From an archaeon (GTDB lineage Archaea > Altiarchaeota > Altiarchaeia > IMC4 > QMZM01), in the NCBI GenBank assembly GCA_029933895.1, contig JAOZNG010000016.1, forward strand, positions 1 through 14,176: a stretch of 14,176 nt of DNA. Reading direction: 5' to 3'. This document shows, piece by piece, positions 1 through 6,742 of this stretch (the first letter of the stretch is position 1; each line of letters starts with the position of its first letter). The notes under the pieces were generated by a model. It worked only from the letters and a program-made list of their open reading frames with translations, did no database searches and was not told the origin of the DNA. The position numbers were made by a program, and so were the translations under genes.

Positions 1-1
1 T

Positions 2-286
2 TTCCTTCTGGAAGAGACAGAGGAGGGAGTTTATTCTGGAGAGATCCCCGGGGAGGAATTTGAACAGGGAAAGACATACAGCTACCACTTCTCCGACAGG
101 GAGGGAGGAGAGGATATAGCTCCCCACCTCTCCTCATCAGTGAAACAGCCGGAGAGATGGGAGGGGGGTAAGGGTAAGGTTAATTCGCTGTATTTTTTGA
201 TAGTAATTGCTCTAATAATCATTCTGATACTTGTTGCTGTGAGAATAATCTATTTGAGGAAAGGAGGAAGAGTGGTGGAGGAGTAG
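2..286 (+). CDS. C-terminal end of a single-pass membrane-anchored surface protein (partial, 5' end outside window)
   Basis: An open frame runs from the window edge to TAG at 284-286, giving 94 residues. The first half (to about residue 50) looks like the end of a beta-sandwich extracytoplasmic domain, with the stretch VYSGEIPGEEF and a tyrosine/histidine-rich strand. A charged Gly/Ser-rich linker follows. Then comes one strongly hydrophobic segment of about 20 residues (LYFLIVIALIIILILVAV), followed by a basic tail RIIYLRKGGR and the end VVEE. By the positive-inside rule the tail is cytoplasmic, so the missing N-terminal part would lie outside the cell. Such C-terminally anchored proteins are common in archaea. 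The specific family cannot be named from this fragment. It is convergent with the helicase operon and probably unrelated to it. Confidence 0.75.
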   Translation, partial: FLLEETEEGVYSGEIPGEEFEQGKTYSYHFSDREGGEDIAPHLSSSVKQPERWEGGKGKVNSLYFLIVIALIIILILVAVRIIYLRKGGRVVEE

Positions 287-390
287 AGCGGAGAGGGGCA
301 CACAAGGGGAGTATCCACATAAGATATTGGGCTCCACTAATTGAGCGGGCATACCATTAAAGACAGAAGTAGACGGAATGGGTGGTGAAT

Positions 391-403
391 TGTTTATTTT
401 TCT
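391..403 (+). terminator. Possible T-rich archaeal terminator between convergent genes
   Basis: A T-rich run (tgtttatttttct) on the + strand lies about 105 nt after the stop of the left-edge membrane protein and overlaps the last codons of the helicase. Archaeal terminators are mostly plain oligo-T runs, so it could end the + strand transcript. There is no convincing hairpin; only a weak GCTC/GAGC pair at 331-346. No other gene is visible in 287-393. Confidence 0.25.
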
Positions 404-3400
404 AGAACTTTTCGTAGGGTTCTTGCTATCTCTGCAGAATGATTAAGAACCTTGTCTGTTGGGAATCTTAGCACGGTCCATCCTAATATGGCAAGTTCAT
501 TGGATATATCAATGAGTTTCTGAATCTGTGTGGGTTCTTTAAAATGGTATTGCACTCCGTCAACGAAAATGGCTATTTTTCTTTCTGGATATGCAAAATC
601 TGCATTTGCTACAATTCGTCCTTCTTTATCTTTGATAGGATGATGATGTTGTGTAGGTAAGGGAAGGTTGTGAGCCGAAAATATATTGTAAAAGGTCTTT
701 TCTAGAGGAGAGTCAAAATAGATCTGTTTCTCGTTTTTTACACCTTCCATAACCTCTCCGCATTCATTCATGACTTTTGAGAGAAAATCCTTGATTACCC
801 TTTTGTCCAAAAGGTGGTGGACTCTTTGATTGTAGTAATTTCTTAAGCATCTGTAGCAAGATCTCTGGCATTCGTGATTGTACAGGACCTCCTCTGCCTT
901 CTTTAAAATTGTACACCAGTGTGGCCCTAGCCTCTCAATGTAGCCTATTCCGCCAGGGATAGTTTCGTATAATATCAATTCGTAGGTTTCCTTTCCCTCC
1001 TTGTCTCTAACTATCCTAATGAACCCTCCAACCTCATCTGGAGAGGTTTCTAGGTGTATGTATATTCCTGTAAGGATTGTGTGGAGAAGCGTTGTCAGGA
1101 AAACCTCCACAAATCCGTCTCCATCGCTATTATCTACTGTAGCAGGAATAACCTGTGAAGGAACCGTTATAACAGCTACTGTGCTGGTTTTTATTGTGGA
1201 GAGTTCAGCATGGATAATGTCCTCATCTCTGGCGTCACAAAACTTCTTGTGGAAGTTCTCCCATCTCTCTTTATCTTCCTCTTGAGTCCATGATCCACAT
1301 TTTAGACAGATTCTAAAGCCATTCCCTCCCCTCCCTCTGTTTGTTATTAGAATCCTAGCATTCTTGTATTTTCTCAATATCACATTCCCTTTCAAGTAAA
1401 CCTCTTCAGATTTCTCTGCTTTGTCCTCTAACAGATACTGTGTCACGTCAAAAGAGGTGGATTTTCTGTATTCCTCCGTAGCGGTTACCCTTTCCACTCT
1501 CTCAGCTCTTACCATTCTCGGTTCAAAGCAGTGAATGGTGTTAGAAAGTTCCTGGCCACAATGGGGGCAGTACATCTCAGTAATGTTGGTGGTTGCATAA
1601 TCACAATGGAGACAGTGCTTGTAATGAATTCCAGAATGACCGTTGATGTAGTCTGCAGCATTTATCTCTTCAGTGACCACCACGTGTCTTGGGGTGTATT
1701 TCATCTGATCCACATAAATGTAATTTCCTGGAGCATATTCCCTGATAGCAAATTCAACATCCCTTACGATTGGCTCGGGAGTATCCGGTATGTTGAGGAC
1801 AGTCTGCACCCCCGGGAAGGCATATCCTGGAAGAAAACCAATCTTGGAGAGATAGGAATAGAGATATGCCACTTGGTGGTCTGATAGAAGCATATTACTC
1901 ACCTGGATAAGTTTGGTCATCTCTGCTATTTCCTTTTTTGATTTCATTGTGATTGACGTTAATTCATCAATTCTCCTCTGTATGTTTGTTAAAAGCTTCG
2001 TGAAAGGCTTGAGTGCGTCTTTCAGGTCGTCTACAAAATCGCTCATAATGCGATCTACATATTCATCAAAATCCCTATCTTTCAAGAAATCCAGGTGTTC
2101 TATGTCATCTTTGAAGACAGACCAGAGGGCCTTCCTTATCTTTATTCTCTTGTTATCAATGCTTTTTCGCAACTCACTCAGATCCTTAATTCGGTATTCA
2201 ACCCTCTCATGACTCCTGTCCTGTTCTACCAGCTCTCCTAAGAGGCTGGGCATTTTGTAATCTATCTTCTCAAGGATGAAGGAGCGAACATGCCTTCTTA
2301 GGATTCTTTCGTTGCTGAGGTTAAAGGCAGGGGGTACAATCTTTCCTGATATTATGTCAGACGGATTTCCATAGAAATAGGTGTCGTGTGGAGTAGCTCT
2401 AGTGTAGGCCACTGAAAGGGAAATTCCGGTCTTTCTACCAGACCTGCCAACGCGCTGGGCATAATTAGAGGGGGAGGGGGGTATATTCCTCAATAGTATG
2501 GTGGAGAGTTCTCCGATGTCTATCCCGAGTTCTAGCGTGGGTGTGCAGACCAACACGTTGAGATCTCCCCTTTTGAATTGCTCCTCATAGATCTCTCTCC
2601 TTTCAGTGGGTATCTGTCCGCTATGTTCAGCAACTTTTACCGGGACCGGTTCGTGTCTAGTGTAGTGGTAGACATAAAAATCTTCCAAATCAATATCTTT
2701 TTTCACAAGTCTTCCGTGGCAATTGTAGGATGTACACTGGTTGTCTATATTCACGGGATGTATCTTGGTACAGGAGTTACATACCCAGACCTCATCCGGG
2801 ACGGTAACCTCCATTCGCTTATGGTTGACGAGGTAGGCGTTGGTGGTGGAGCCTTTGGTGTTACCTATTTTCTCTCTGGTTATTAATCCCCCCTCCTCCA
2901 GAAGTTTGACTACGGCAGAAAGAAACTTTTGAGAGTCCTCAACTCCCAAGAGCCTTTTTGTCATCTGCTCAAAAAGGCAGTGTCCTCTAGATGTGAGAAA
3001 TGGATGAAGCTTATACCCTGCTGCGTCCTCTCCCCGGAAATCATAACCAGTGGGTTTCCAGAAAGGCCTCTTCACGATATCCAGCCGTTTTAGCTCGTAT
3101 GACGTGGGAAAGCGCTTGAAAAGTTCATGATTTATTGCGGCTTTATATCTCATTTCGTTGAGGAAAATTTTGAGGTACTTTAGGAGCTTTTCACCTTCTA
3201 TATCAAACTGTTCAATTATCTCGGTGAAGAGCGGCAGTTCTTTTAACTCCTCAAGGCCATGATACTCCACGGTTATCAGACCTAGGGACTCAAGGGTGTT
3301 TCTCAGGCGAGGTACCATCGTTAACTCCTCAAGGATTTTGTATGTTATTCCTTTTAGGAAATCCTCTGCCAGAGCGGTGCTCTCTGGTTCCTCAAAAAGC

Positions 3401-5409
3401 TGGATCTCCCTCCCCATGTCAAAAACCTCTTCCGCCAAATGTTCAACATCCAGAGGATATTTTCCTTCCTTTTTCCGCTTATTGGCAATGAAATAAATCA
3501 ACTGCCTGAGAGTGAATTTCACATGGCGGTCACCCATGTATCCAGCCTGGTGAGCGGAGTCCTGTCTGTTATCTGAAAATATCAAGAGTTTCCTCTCATC
3601 TTCTTCTAAGTTGGATAAAAGAGATGTGGCAATAACAGCAATGTCTGCGGCGATGCTGCTCCAGATTGGGGTAACGACCTCTCTATTCCCATATCTTCCC
3701 CGGCACACGGGGCACTCTGTGAGTTTTCCCTGAATGTAATGAAAGGGCATGAGCTTGGAACTGCAATTGGGGCACGTATCCGGGGATTCAAAACTTACAT
3801 AACCGCATTTAGGACACAAATAGAGCTTAGGGGGAGGCTCTTTTCCGTTGCTCTCATTCCCTGGAAAGAAAGACACCTCTTGCGTAAGATGATAGGTGTC
3901 CTCGCTAGAGTCAAAGGCCTCATAAGACCTCAAATAATTCCCCTCTACACTCCGTTCTAGAATGGAACGGAGATAATCCTTACCGCAGTGCCGGCAGACT
4001 TCAAGGGGGAAAGTGAGGGAACCGCATTTGGGGCATCGCTCTACGCCGGAAGGGTAAACCTCGCCACACTTCAGACACCTAACAAGACCGTGAAGGCCTC
4101 TCAGGAAAAGGTGTATCCTGGGCCTGAATTTTCTCCTGCCCCCTTTCCTCGCAGCCATCCCCACTATTAGATACGCCACCACTTCTCTCACGACCTCCTC
4201 CAGAGGAACCGTTGCCCTCTCCCGGATGCTCTCCCTTAATTTCTTGGCTATATCTGATAATGAAAGGATGTCCTCCGTAAGGAGACTCTCTATGGCGTGT
4301 GAAATGGTACAGGAGGTCAACTCATCGTACAGGGATTCAAATACGTTCCCTCCCAGTTTTCTCCTAAGGAGTTTTTCTGCGAGTCTTCGGACATCCTCTG
4401 GATTGTTTGGATCAATGTTCAGATCTTCTTCGGAGAGGTTAGGGGGCGGCGGGGTGTAAAAAACGTCAGAAAGCTGGGGTGGAACATGCTTCTCAAAAAT
4501 GATAGAATCGTCTGAGAAAGGCGCTCCAAAGAAGCTTTTTGCAAACATGACCACTTCCTTTTTCTCTTCTTCTCCACCCACCACAGTGGCACTTGTGCCG
4601 ATATGAACCACACCCCTCTTCTCAAGCCTCTCCTCGAGAGAGTGTTCTTTCACTCTCCTCAATAGCATGGCAATTTCTGCCCCTCTTGCGCCGGAATAGG
4701 TATGTACCTCATCCATTACGATGAACCGAAGGTTCCTGTGCCTGAATATGGTTTTGTCTTCTTTTCTTATCATAAGAAACTCCAGCATGGCATAGTTCGT
4801 TATGAGTATGTCCGGAGGACTCTTTTGAATCTCTTCCCTAGTAGCTCTTTCATTAGGAAGAGCGTCATGGGGCCTGTTTTCTGCAGTAGAAGGCGTGGCA
4901 GATGTGTAAATTCCAAATGAGATGCTGGTGCCTTTTAAAAGTGTTTTAAGTCTGGCATATTGGTCATTTGCCAGTGCGTTCATGGGGTACACCACAATGG
5001 CCTTCACCCCCTCCTCGTCGGGATGGGTGATACAGTAATCAATTATAGGAATTAAGAAAGCTTCAGTCTTTCCACTTCCCGTTCCTGTAGCGATTATCAC
5101 ATTCTCTCCGTTTTGTATCCTTTCTATGGCCTCCTGTTGATGTCTATACAATCTGCTAATTCTGCCCTTCTCTGTGAAAAGCCTAGCAGTCTCTTTACTG
5201 ATCAATCCTCTCTCTGCTATCTTCTGAAGAGTGTAGCCTGGCATATAATTTCTGTCAAGCGAAATGTAAATCTCCTTCCATATCAGTTTCTCGTCACGCA
5301 CTTTTCTCCGGACTGCCTCCTTCAGTGTCTCGTCTAGAATGGGAAATGTGGTGTAAATGTACATTTCAAATTCTTTCAAAAGCTCTTTTTGGATTTGGAA
5401 AGGTTTCAT
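394..5409 (-). CDS. Large DEAD/DEAH (COG1205-type) helicase with zinc ribbons, DUF1998/MZB cluster and C-terminal Vsr-like nuclease
   Basis: 1671 aa. Helicase motifs are intact: Q-like motif near residue 91, Walker A ATGTGSGKT (107-115), DEVH (233-236), SAT (273-275), motif IV LLIFSDNRQDS (608-618), motif V TPTLELGIDIG (956-966) and QRVGRSGR (985-992). Three zinc ribbons lie between the two RecA lobes (CxxC pairs at 445, 459, 472, 532, 546 and 566). More Cys pairs occur near 877-897, 1266-1284 and 1368. A DUF1998/MZB cluster follows (C1499, C1514, C1518, C1521). Residues 1563-1671 resemble a Vsr/DUF559 endonuclease, with E1570 in SPLEKTF, D1604 in ADFAYPE, VDG at 1616-1618, H1622, and the LGWTVLRF strand. 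The start ATG has GAGGG 7 nt upstream, and the gene begins 12 nt after the 138-aa gene. It resembles Druantia DruE and MrfA-class helicases. As a defence effector it would translocate on DNA and cut it; that role is inferred. Confidence 0.9.
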   Translation of the reverse strand: MKPFQIQKELLKEFEMYIYTTFPILDETLKEAVRRKVRDEKLIWKEIYISLDRNYMPGYTLQKIAERGLISKETARLFTEKGRISRLYRHQQEAIERIQNGENVIIATGTGSGKTEAFLIPIIDYCITHPDEEGVKAIVVYPMNALANDQYARLKTLLKGTSISFGIYTSATPSTAENRPHDALPNERATREEIQKSPPDILITNYAMLEFLMIRKEDKTIFRHRNLRFIVMDEVHTYSGARGAEIAMLLRRVKEHSLEERLEKRGVVHIGTSATVVGGEEEKKEVVMFAKSFFGAPFSDDSIIFEKHVPPQLSDVFYTPPPPNLSEEDLNIDPNNPEDVRRLAEKLLRRKLGGNVFESLYDELTSCTISHAIESLLTEDILSLSDIAKKLRESIRERATVPLEEVVREVVAYLIVGMAARKGGRRKFRPRIHLFLRGLHGLVRCLKCGEVYPSGVERCPKCGSLTFPLEVCRHCGKDYLRSILERSVEGNYLRSYEAFDSSEDTYHLTQEVSFFPGNESNGKEPPPKLYLCPKCGYVSFESPDTCPNCSSKLMPFHYIQGKLTECPVCRGRYGNREVVTPIWSSIAADIAVIATSLLSNLEEDERKLLIFSDNRQDSAHQAGYMGDRHVKFTLRQLIYFIANKRKKEGKYPLDVEHLAEEVFDMGREIQLFEEPESTALAEDFLKGITYKILEELTMVPRLRNTLESLGLITVEYHGLEELKELPLFTEIIEQFDIEGEKLLKYLKIFLNEMRYKAAINHELFKRFPTSYELKRLDIVKRPFWKPTGYDFRGEDAAGYKLHPFLTSRGHCLFEQMTKRLLGVEDSQKFLSAVVKLLEEGGLITREKIGNTKGSTTNAYLVNHKRMEVTVPDEVWVCNSCTKIHPVNIDNQCTSYNCHGRLVKKDIDLEDFYVYHYTRHEPVPVKVAEHSGQIPTERREIYEEQFKRGDLNVLVCTPTLELGIDIGELSTILLRNIPPSPSNYAQRVGRSGRKTGISLSVAYTRATPHDTYFYGNPSDIISGKIVPPAFNLSNERILRRHVRSFILEKIDYKMPSLLGELVEQDRSHERVEYRIKDLSELRKSIDNKRIKIRKALWSVFKDDIEHLDFLKDRDFDEYVDRIMSDFVDDLKDALKPFTKLLTNIQRRIDELTSITMKSKKEIAEMTKLIQVSNMLLSDHQVAYLYSYLSKIGFLPGYAFPGVQTVLNIPDTPEPIVRDVEFAIREYAPGNYIYVDQMKYTPRHVVVTEEINAADYINGHSGIHYKHCLHCDYATTNITEMYCPHCGQELSNTIHCFEPRMVRAERVERVTATEEYRKSTSFDVTQYLLEDKAEKSEEVYLKGNVILRKYKNARILITNRGRGGNGFRICLKCGSWTQEEDKERWENFHKKFCDARDEDIIHAELSTIKTSTVAVITVPSQVIPATVDNSDGDGFVEVFLTTLLHTILTGIYIHLETSPDEVGGFIRIVRDKEGKETYELILYETIPGGIGYIERLGPHWCTILKKAEEVLYNHECQRSCYRCLRNYYNQRVHHLLDKRVIKDFLSKVMNECGEVMEGVKNEKQIYFDSPLEKTFYNIFSAHNLPLPTQHHHPIKDKEGRIVANADFAYPERKIAIFVDGVQYHFKEPTQIQKLIDISNELAILGWTVLRFPTDKVLNHSAEIARTLRKVLEK

Positions 5410-5416
5410 ATATATG

Positions 5417-5421
5417 CCCTC
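5417..5421 (-). promoter_or_regulatory. Ribosome binding site of the DUF1998 helicase
   Basis: On the - strand GAGGG lies 7 nt before the ATG at 5409 and directly after the TAA of the upstream 138-aa gene. It supports this start and suggests coupled translation. It is weaker than the GGAGGT sites of the other operon genes. Confidence 0.55.
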
Positions 5422-5838
5422 TTACAACCTGAGCTCCCCCTTTATCCTCAAGTAGTTGCCTGGACCTGTAACACTGAAGCCAACGGTAAGTATGTCCTTC
5501 AGCGGCTCCTCTATGCTTTTGCCGTCTTCTATCCTTCTGGCAAGTTCTTTCAGGCTGTTGCATAGGATGTCAAAATGCTTTTCAGTGATCTCAACGGTAC
5601 CCTCTCCCGATCTTATTCTGTTCAGCCGATCCAGGAGGAGGTTATATGTGGTCTGAAGGACAAAATCCGCAAGGAGTATGTCCTTGGAGAAGGCGTATCG
5701 CATGCTCCTGCCAGTTATGCCATAGGCTGCAGAGAAAAAGTATATCTTCTTCTCAATGTCAGACTCCTCTCTAACGTACCTTTCCACGCGCCTCAACTCG
5801 GCAACCAACTCTTTTTTAAAGAACTCTTCACGCTGCAT
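5422..5838 (-). CDS. 138-aa predicted all-helical protein of unknown function, partner of the upstream winged-helix regulator
   Basis: The frame is open up to 5913, but the supported start is the ATG at 5838 (MQREEFFKKEL): AAAGGAGGT lies exactly 7 nt upstream. A closer in-frame ATG two codons earlier is almost on top of that site, and the longer N-terminus would lie inside the preceding gene. The product is mostly charged helices; its most distinctive stretch is KKIYFFSAAYGITGRSMRYAF (residues about 30-50). The C-terminus is probably beta-rich (VGFSVTGPGNYLRIKGELRL). No Rx4-6H motif of HEPN RNases, no nucleotidyltransferase motif and no other catalytic signature is visible. It overlaps the regulator gene by 11 nt and is followed 12 nt later by the helicase, so it is very likely co-translated with both. 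A cofactor of the regulator or a subunit of the defence complex are both possible. I do not recognise the family. Confidence 0.8.
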   Translation of the reverse strand: MQREEFFKKELVAELRRVERYVREESDIEKKIYFFSAAYGITGRSMRYAFSKDILLADFVLQTTYNLLLDRLNRIRSGEGTVEITEKHFDILCNSLKELARRIEDGKSIEEPLKDILTVGFSVTGPGNYLRIKGELRL

Positions 5839-6328
5839 TACCATAACCTCCTTTTGCACAGGGGTCAAGATGAGCAGTGGCAACATCCACGGAAATGGGG
5901 AACTTGTCCTCATCCTCTAAGTCCTTTAAGGGGCCTGGAATAAGACCCTCATCTCCGTCTACCGGGTGGGGCTTCATCTCTGTAGTTGCTCTCTCAATGA
6001 ACTTCCTGTTCCAGTGCTGTTCTACCTTTTCCATGACCTCTGGGCCTACCATCTTTGCGATGAGCAGGTTGTTCAGCTCATTGAGAACCTGGACAAAGGG
6101 GGAACGAACGTTGATCTCATAATAGGCTGTTCCCCCCCTCCTTCGGGTGACCTTCACCAATCCGTACTCTAAGAATTTCTTTATCGCCTTCTGCACTGTG
6201 GGTCGGGAGACCCCAACCTCTTCCGCCAGTTCGCTTATGTTGAAGTCCAGTCCCTCCAGTGGGAGGAGAAACTCCAGAATCCTCAGCTCACAGGTGTTAC
6301 CTAAAATGCCCTCAAAGGGCTTCCTCAT
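5828..6328 (-). CDS. Winged helix-turn-helix transcriptional regulator (166 aa), likely autoregulator of the helicase module
   Basis: Residues about 10-75 form a clear winged helix: a first helix (CELRILEFLLPLEG), then ISELAEEVGVSRPTVQKAIKKF as the helix-turn-helix, then LEYGLVKVTRRRGG and a wing ending in YYEIN. The following SPFVQVLNELNNLLIAKMVG helix resembles the dimerisation helix of many archaeal wHTH regulators. The C-terminal ~60 residues are acidic and proline-rich with no recognised domain. The ATG at 6328 has GGAGGT 7 nt upstream. The gene is first in the second transcription unit, behind a TATA element flanked by two inverted repeats that would suit binding by a dimer of this protein. 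The last codons (KGGYGNAA) contain the ribosome binding site of the next gene. Repressor activity is inferred from layout. Confidence 0.85.
   Translation of the reverse strand: MRKPFEGILGNTCELRILEFLLPLEGLDFNISELAEEVGVSRPTVQKAIKKFLEYGLVKVTRRRGGTAYYEINVRSPFVQVLNELNNLLIAKMVGPEVMEKVEQHWNRKFIERATTEMKPHPVDGDEGLIPGPLKDLEDEDKFPISVDVATAHLDPCAKGGYGNAA
5846..5854 (-). promoter_or_regulatory. Ribosome binding site that decides the start of the 138-aa gene
   Basis: AAAGGAGGT on the - strand ends 7 nt before the ATG at 5838. It lies inside the 166-aa regulator gene, where it encodes Lys-Gly-Gly. The spacing favours the ATG at 5838 over the in-frame ATG at 5844, which almost touches the site. Confidence 0.75.
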
Positions 6329-6335
6329 AATCTCA

Positions 6336-6341
6336 ACCTCC
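6336..6341 (-). promoter_or_regulatory. Ribosome binding site of the 166-aa regulator
   Basis: GGAGGT on the - strand, 7 nt before the ATG at 6328. With the TATA element near 6405 it implies a leader of about 50 nt, unlike the first gene of the other module, which looks leaderless. Confidence 0.7.
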
Positions 6342-6381
6342 GGCTAAACACTCCAAGCCTTCTGCATGTTCCCTGCGCCAC

Positions 6382-6400
6382 CTCTCTATATGATAGGGAG
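6382..6400. promoter_or_regulatory. Imperfect inverted repeat at the transcription start region (candidate operator)
   Basis: Two 8-bp arms, CTCTCTAT (6382-6389) and ATAGGGAG (6393-6400), are reverse complements with one mismatch across a 3-nt spacer. The repeat starts directly downstream of the TATA element on the - strand and covers the expected initiation zone about 25 nt from it. A bound dimer would block initiation. No sequence match to a known operator is claimed. Confidence 0.5.
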
Positions 6401-6410
6401 ATATATAATA
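6401..6410 (-). promoter_or_regulatory. TATA box of the regulator/helicase transcription unit
   Basis: On the - strand this reads TATTATATAT, preceded by AAAAG, which could serve as the purine-rich BRE. It lies in the 108-nt gap between the 100-aa and 166-aa genes, about 75 nt before the 166-aa start. Initiation is expected around 6375-6382. Promoter assignment rests on archaeal consensus; the organism being archaeal is itself inferred. Confidence 0.6.
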
Positions 6411-6430
6411 CTTTTGACACAGGTGTAAAA
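6411..6430. promoter_or_regulatory. Inverted repeat upstream of the TATA box (candidate operator)
   Basis: The core ACAC-AG-GTGT (6417-6426) is a perfect 4+4 dyad with a 2-nt spacer. It is flanked by TTTTG on one side and AAAA on the other, so symmetry extends over about 19 nt with one extra G. It abuts the TATA/BRE region on the upstream side. It is well placed for the winged-helix dimer encoded just downstream. It could instead contribute to termination of the preceding transcript, but it lacks a following T-run of convincing length. Confidence 0.5.
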
Positions 6431-6436
6431 TAGTGT

Positions 6437-6739
6437 TTACAGTGAGTGGATTCGGCCCTTTGGAACACTCACCCCACACTCACCCAAATCAATCAGGGTC
6501 TTCGCCTCATCTGCCACATAGTACTTCTCTGGGCTCTTCCCAACCCTTGATATGTACCCTTTATTCATAAGGTTCTGAAGGCACCTGTCAAATTTCATGT
6601 GTCCACGTCTCTTTGGGAACTTCCTCAGGTAACGGTTCCGTAGCTTCTCGCTGTGATAGCCTCGGTCTCTACCGAAACATCTGTTTTTTACCAAGATCTT
6701 CAGAATGAACGTCTCCTCCTCGGAAAGTGGGCAGACCAT
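6437..6739 (-). CDS. Small winged-helix-like protein (100 aa), last gene of the SNF2-methyltransferase unit
   Basis: The ATG at 6739 has GGGAGGT 5 nt upstream, inside the last codons of the methyltransferase, and only 3 nt separate the genes. The product starts PLSEEETFILKILVKNRCFG, has a very basic middle (HSEKLRNRYLRKFPKRRGH, residues about 29-47), then CLQNLMNKGYISRVGKSPEKY (about 53-73), which has the look of a recognition helix followed by a wing. A short tail (LIDLGECGVSVPKGRIHSL) completes it. The pattern fits a small winged-helix nucleic-acid-binding protein. No catalytic motif is visible. It may regulate the operon or help the methyltransferase bind DNA, much as small accessory proteins do in other defence operons; neither role is shown by the sequence. 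Confidence 0.75.
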   Translation of the reverse strand: MVCPLSEEETFILKILVKNRCFGRDRGYHSEKLRNRYLRKFPKRRGHMKFDRCLQNLMNKGYISRVGKSPEKYYVADEAKTLIDLGECGVSVPKGRIHSL

Positions 6740-6742
6740 TAT

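Noticed and set aside
331..346. Hairpin terminator GCTC...GAGC after the left-edge gene
   Set aside because: A 4-bp stem with an 8-nt loop and no adjacent T-run is too weak to call.
5839..5913. Longer N-terminus for the 138-aa protein (25 extra residues, hydrophobic MLPLLIL, could look like a signal peptide)
   Set aside because: It would lie wholly in the upstream regulator gene with no ribosome binding site at its start, whereas AAAGGAGGT is ideally placed for the ATG at 5838.
5422..6328. MNT-HEPN type toxin-antitoxin pair
   Set aside because: The 138-aa protein has no Rx4-6H motif and the 166-aa protein has no GSx10DxD nucleotidyltransferase motif; it is a winged helix instead.
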